Origin: Saccoglossus kowalevskii
Taxonomy: Eukaryota; Hemichordata; Enteropneusta; Harrimaniidae
Direction of reading: 5' to 3'
Length of the DNA: 45,178 bases
Assembly (NCBI RefSeq): GCF_000003605.2
Contig: NW_003108084.1
Span: forward strand, 666,430 to 711,607
The translations under genes and the position numbers were made by a program. Position 1 is the first letter of the stretch, and every line of letters begins with the position of its first letter. The notes under the pieces were generated by a model. It saw only the letters and a list, made by a program, of their open reading frames with translations. It was not told where the DNA came from and searched no databases. Shown one piece after another: positions 40,860 to 45,178 of the stretch.

Positions 40860-41689
40860 GAATTTAGAGGGAGGCCAAATGATTTTTTTTTTTTTTTGCT
40901 ATTAGTTTATTCACAATTAACATTTTACCAATTATTTTACACTGTGATCATGAAAATATTTGTATTTTTTGAACAAAACCCAGCCTACTCTCAGTTTTCA
41001 AATTATTTCTATTTGAAAGCTGTATACATTATTTGTAACCACTAAGTGGGTAGTTTTAATTTAGCAAAAGTGTCTCGCATTTATTACTGAAATTATTAAT
41101 GTAAAGCTCTAAAATTACTTAAAAGCATCATTTCGAGCCATAAAAATTGTTAATTCTAGCAGAAAAAGGGCTCATGTAATTTGTCAATCGTGTATAAAAG
41201 GAATATAAGAAAGGTATATAAGAAAAGTATAGAATTATTGCCAATTTTTTATTCTCATTTTGGCTTTTTTTTTAAAGTGGTAAGAGTCTGGGGGTACTGG
41301 CAGCACATTCCTATAATTTGTAAGGGAAGAACCATCGCCACCCACATTATGCTGAAAAAGTATATCCCTTAGACAGACTTGGTGTAGGACTCGAAAACGA
41401 ACACAGTTTGGTGATAGCGCCACCAATGGTGAGAGTTGTGTAACATTCTGTTTTTACCGCAAGATGTCTATTGAATAAACACTACGTGTTCGGGACATTA
41501 TCGAATCTTCTCTGAATCTGAGGAAGCGTAATTCTCCCTGTAATACCTTTCGACATTGAGGCAAAAACTGTTTCTACATAATTACTGTTGTATATTGTGT
41601 TTACGTGGACGTATCAAGCGAAACGAGCACAACATTACGAAGTTTTCTGTGAAGTGAAGCGTATGCTGCATAATTATCACCCCAGCAAG
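40860..41689. other. Non-coding stretch, nothing recognised
   Basis: AT-rich, with a T-run near 40888, one AGCGCCACCAA motif near 41415 and an AATAAA at 41474-41479. Short open frames on both strands lack any recognisable domain. Confidence 0.7.
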
Positions 41690-41834
41690 TTAAAGCGGAG
41701 GAGTCGTGATCTGCGCATGCGTCAGATGGCCATAGCGTGTCATTGTTTATAAACAAGCATCTACCCATGAGCCTTTGCGTTTTTAGCGTGTGTTGTTATC
41801 ATCGCTTGCACAGGTGACAATCTTCCCGCTGAAT
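41690..41834 (+). mobile_element. MITE-B copy
   Basis: 145 bp, closely matching 10892-11056 in GCATGCGTCAGATGGCCATA and CTACCCATGAGCCTTTGCG. The left end is TTAAAGCGGAGGAGTCGTGA; the right end is the complement of ATTCAGCGGGAAGATTGTCA. About 20 bp shorter than the first copy, with a deletion before the right end. Confidence 0.85.
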
Positions 41835-42166
41835 GACCCAAGTAAGAGATCCTAAGAGTATAACGTAGACTGGCTGTCAGTAAAAATTATCGTATTGGCG
41901 TACTGTTTTTTTTCAGTATTTACTAGAAAAGTACTCTTTCTCTGTTCTTAACAATGCCCATTTACAAGGAAAGTACTGTTTTTTTCAGAACGATCTTGTT
42001 TTCGCATTATCTAAGTGGAGAGTGCCTCGTTACTATTTAAAAATTAGACATTTTATTTTGACCAGCAACACCCTCGATTCCAATAAACAATTTCTCAATA
42101 GACGAGATGCGTTGATGCGTGGTAACCTTGACCATGGAGGTGAACAGAGTTTTACCTCCGTGCCTC

Positions 42167-42333
42167 GACTGGCAAAGTCGGACATCTTTGTTTGTTTTGC
42201 AAAAAGAAATAAATTGTTTTAAGTCCTTTTAGCGCGATCGCGAAAACTAACGTTTACCGATCACGCGAAAAAGACAATATTGACAATGATATTTCCTTTG
42301 TAAAACAAAAAAGAAGTCCCGACTTTGCCAGTC
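42167..42333. mobile_element. Foldback element, ~43-bp arms
   Basis: GACTGGCAAAGTCG (42167-42180) pairs with GACTTTGCCAGTC (42321-42333). The complementarity extends about 43 bases inward with a few mismatches. The centre is itself a weaker, GC-rich palindrome around TTAGCGCGATCGCGAAAA. GTGGTAACC occurs at 42119-42127 and 42336-42344, a possible 9-bp direct repeat, though it is set 39 bases from one arm and 2 from the other. Confidence 0.6.
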
Positions 42334-42344
42334 TAGTGGTAACC

Positions 42345-43131
42345 CGTACTGGACGAGCTAAGTCGATCGCAAAAATGTGGTACACTGTGACACGTACGGC
42401 CCATTGTCCTATACAAAAGGAGTAACGTAACACTCGTACATTGTAAAAACACACAACCCGCGATGGGGCTGCAGAAAACCACCTAAAACTTGCCAAATTT
42501 GCAGTATTACTTTGTTAAAATACTGCAACGCGGACGCTAATAAAGTTAAAGGGCGGTGGTTGTCACGCCGCGTTCTGTTCGATATGGGACTCATAGCGAC
42601 GTATACAACGCATGTAAAATACATTGTTTTTTTACTTGAAATTCGAACACGCGCTGCGCGACGACTACCGCGCTTTGCTGCATGTTCGTGGTCTCGGTTC
42701 GAGTAAACATTTACGCGTATTCATTACAAGCGTGCCATTCAGTAGCATTGGGTGAACAAAGCGGGTAAAATTACTAAAATGAAGAATAATGTTGAGATTT
42801 AACGTTTTTTTTTGTGTGAAAATGTAGAAATTGGTGGCCCGTTTTAGCCAAAATGTAGAATTAATACCCACTCTAATTTTAGCATATTCATACAATTCAA
42901 TGATAACTACAATTTAAAACAGTTTTAAAAAGTTTGCACCACATTGAATTATTATAGCCCACAAAACGCATACTAGTATTCAACAAAATCAATAGTTCTG
43001 TGTTAAAATTGGCTGGTAATCCATTACACTATATAAGAAAATTTACTTGTATAATTTAACTTTCAGACAGCACATTCACAGTCATCCCTCGGCGCAAACC
43101 ACGCCCTCTTTCGGCAACTCCAAGAAATATT
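42345..43131. other. CpG-richer intergenic stretch, no gene recognised
   Basis: Contains AACGCGG...CCGCGTT, the lone MITE-D-type end at 42546 and a CG-rich segment at 42650-42720. Open frames on both strands show no known domain. Confidence 0.55.
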
Positions 43132-43287
43132 TTTTTGAGTGGGGCGGAAAAAATACTCTGGCGGGCGAGAATGGACGCTGATTGGTTATGTCTTTTCATG
43201 ACGTCTACTCATGAATATTACTATGTCGGCTTCCAAATACAAGCTTTGTCGCCGTATTTTGCCAGAGTAATTTTTGAGTGGGACGGA
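43132..43287. mobile_element. Small inverted-repeat element inside a direct repeat
   Basis: TTTTTGAGTGGGGCGGAA (from 43132) and TTTTTGAGTGGGACGGAA (from 43271) are direct repeats 139 bp apart. Between them TACTCTGGC (43154-43162) and GCCAGAGTA (43261-43269) are inverted. The interior has GATTGGTTATG and CTCATGAATATTACT. Probably a MITE, but it could also be a duplicated regulatory segment. Confidence 0.5.
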
Positions 43288-43599
43288 ATGTAGTAATCGG
43301 ACAACCATGCAAACCATGTTCCCAATTGTCCTAGAAATTGCTACAAGTTCACAAGTTTTCAACAAAAAAAAGTTCATGATTTAAATTGTCCTAGAAATTG
43401 CCAAACGTTCATGATTTCGTCTGTTAGAAAAAAAAACTTCTCAAAAGGCGCGTGGTCCATTCAACTTGCTACAATATCTCAATAGAGTCGTTGTATCTAT
43501 TACACGATCGTTATACTTTTCCCGTAGCTCGAATAAGCTGGCATTAAGGCTTCTGTGGATTTGTCTCTGGTAACGTCTGAGTTTACCATCCCTCAATAG

Positions 43600-43683
43600 C
43601 TTCATATTTATGCTGATTAGCAGAGCTCCTTCATACAGGAGTGTATGTATGAAGGAGCTCTACTAATCAGCATAAACATGAAG
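43600..43683 (-). ncRNA. MicroRNA-like hairpin candidate (37-bp arms, 10-nt loop)
   Basis: Arms 43600-43636 and 43647-43683 are complementary over all 37 positions except two. On the + strand these are A-C mismatches; read from the minus strand both become G-U wobbles, so a minus-strand RNA would form an unbroken 37-pair stem with a 10-base loop. Length and loop size suit a pre-microRNA, but such a perfect stem also suits a young foldback transposon. No flanking target duplication is evident. No known microRNA seed was recognised. Confidence 0.3.
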
Positions 43684-43691
43684 GGCTTCTG

Positions 43692-43721
43692 GTCAACTCG
43701 ACCCCAAGTCAACTCGACCCC
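43692..43721 (+). repeat. Direct repeat GTCAACTCGACCCC, 2 copies
   Basis: Perfect 14-mers at 43692-43705 and 43708-43721, separated by 2 bases, immediately after the hairpin. Confidence 0.9.
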
Positions 43722-44360
43722 CGTATCAATAGTGTAGGTATTGGCGAACGCTTTCCTGCAACGTTTACATGTTGCCCGTAAGTCGCACTCTAATCACCAC
43801 TTAGCACATGGCCAAAGGGAACGAATTCCATTTCATGATGACCTTACCCGAATATTGACGAGAAAAAAATGTATATATTTTGTTACCATAGTTCTGAAAG
43901 CTGTGGACTTCGTTGTCATGACAACCCACGACAAATTAGTTTATCTGTTCTCGGCAGTTGCTATACTATATATATCAAAAAGTGCATAATAAGAAAAAGA
44001 CAACGACGCTTATGCAAGTGGACATTTGGCGGATGACTAGAATTATTAGCTTGTAGTAATATTTGAATTGTTTTAACATTTTATAACAATTCTTATATTA
44101 GTTTTTTTTTTCGGGTACTATCATCGTCCTTAAAAACTACACCCGGGGAAAATGACCAAATATTGCAAATGGCTGTTGACAATGTCTCGATTTGATCCAG
44201 TTTGTGTTTGCTGATACTTCATCTCTTTAGGTCATATTATGGAATGTTCATGGGGGGGGGGGGTCAGTGTCGTCAATACAAAATAATTTTATTTCTGCAA
44301 TAATAACAAAATAACTGTACTAATTGCAATTCATATCTCTGAGGGCGCTTTATCAAGCAA
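43722..44360. other. Non-coding stretch
   Basis: No element recognised apart from a run of 12 G at 44252-44263. The 82-codon frame at 43741-43989 resembles nothing I know. Confidence 0.6.
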
Positions 44361-44364
44361 AGCT

Positions 44365-44427
44365 ACTTCCGGGTTCGGCGCCATGTTGAAATAAAATAAA
44401 CCGTTGAACCAAGTTTCTTGTCACGTG
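44365..44427. promoter_or_regulatory. Promoter-like motif cluster (ETS, YY1-like, E-box)
   Basis: ACTTCCGG (44365-44372, ETS core), GGCGCCATGTT (44377-44387, YY1-like) and CACGTG (44422-44427, USF-type E-box) lie within 63 bases, at the start of a CpG-richer 0.8-kb stretch. Such clusters are common at TATA-less metazoan promoters. CCAG/GTAAAT at 44577-44586 could be the donor of a 5' UTR exon on the + strand. No coding exon follows inside the window, so a neighbouring gene would lie beyond 45178. Confidence 0.3.
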
Positions 44428-45178
44428 TACTCTGAAATGAGGTTATTTAACACTTTTACCGAATAAGTGGAATATAGGTAGCACGCGGTGACTGATAATT
44501 AAGGCAACCATTGATGTATTCACAACGCTTAGTAAACAGGGAGTCCTCGAACGTGTTTAACTTGACGAAGACAAATCCAGGTAAATTCACGTTTATTGAC
44601 TTTCTCGGTGACTGTGGTACTAGAGTTTGTTTCTCATGAACGAATATCGTGTGCACACAGGTGCTACGTGACTTTCTCAGCCGTGGTTTCGCGTCGTTAG
44701 GGTACGGCTAGGTCCTGCTTCGCCTGTCTGTAAACACGACATGCAGCGCCGGTGTACAGGCAGTGTTTATCATTTCGCAGGGTTGGGTCATTCCAGTTTT
44801 TGCCCCCTCCCCCCCCCCCACGGATGGATATTAAGGTTAAGACATCCTATGGATTCAAATCCACCATTCAGGTGTCGGATTTTTGTTAACTAACACCCCC
44901 CAGAAACTTTACTGATTTGACATATACGTATGGGTAAAAATATGACACCTCTCGGAATAGGTGATTTTCCGTACAATTACGAGATCTCGCAAGATGCATG
45001 AAAGACGCGCGTCGAACGTCTGCCGCAAAAATCGAACGATTTGATTTTGAACTAGAATTTCTTTATTTCGTAGCTTACATTGACCGGCCGATCTTCGACA
45101 GAGGAATACTGCTTCCGAATACCCTTACTTAAATCGAAATTGCCTCTCATCAAATGTGGACAGCACATTATCAAGCTT
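44428..45178. other. CpG-richer terminal stretch, no gene recognised
   Basis: Contains C-rich runs (44803-44819) and several CG dinucleotides. The final six bases are AAGCTT. The minus-strand 66-codon frame at 44456-44656 is not recognised. Confidence 0.5.

Noticed and set aside
42640-42720. Possible tRNA or tRNA-derived SINE, because of GGTTCGAGTAA near 42696
   Set aside because: Only part of the B-box consensus matches, and I could not find an A-box or cloverleaf arms at the right spacing.

Overview
This is a eukaryotic, AT-rich, intron-dominated window. It carries most of one gene on the + strand: a Smad2/3-class receptor-regulated Smad, the intracellular transducer of TGF-beta/activin/Nodal signalling. 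Seven coding exons (8720-8913, 9040-9174, 27721-27795, 33988-34029, 34487-34699, 35112-35249, 35939-36207) join in frame through consensus GT-AG junctions. They give 355 residues, starting inside a split Arg codon of the MH1 domain and ending at the phospho-acceptor tail Ser-Ser-Met-Ser. The first part of MH1 is not visible, so the start codon and the 5' exon(s) should lie upstream of base 1. I recognise no other protein-coding gene. Most other open frames are short and AT-rich, or they arise from tandem repeats.

Layout. 1-8719: upstream intron, with transposon ends, two TA-flanked MITEs and a 31-bp minisatellite. 8720-9174: C-terminal half of MH1 and first part of the linker, split by a 126-bp intron. 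9175-27720: an 18.5-kb intron filled with MITEs, a long AT microsatellite, ~30-bp and 26-bp minisatellites and microsatellite-plus-tandem-core elements. 27721-27795: a 75-bp linker exon with the PPGY motif. 27796-33987: a 6.2-kb intron with a second, unrelated 26-bp minisatellite. 33988-36207: a 42-bp linker exon and three exons encoding the whole MH2 domain. 36208-45178: 3' UTR of unknown length, then intergenic sequence with further transposons, a striking 37-bp-arm hairpin near 43.6 kb and a possible promoter-like motif cluster near 44.4 kb.

Organism. Strong Smad2/3 conservation indicates a bilaterian animal. The low GC, the many small foldback elements ending in CTGTAAAATA, and the elements made of a microsatellite followed by ~125-160-bp core repeats suggest a marine invertebrate, perhaps a mollusc or another lophotrochozoan. 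That placement is inference. The last six bases are AAGCTT, which would fit a HindIII-bounded clone end.

How it works together (family knowledge): MH1 binds DNA through its beta-hairpin. The linker receives kinase and WW-domain-ligase inputs. MH2 binds the receptor and Smad4 after phosphorylation of the two last serines. I found no obviously new multi-gene system. The unusual content lies in gene architecture, repeats and one microRNA-like hairpin.
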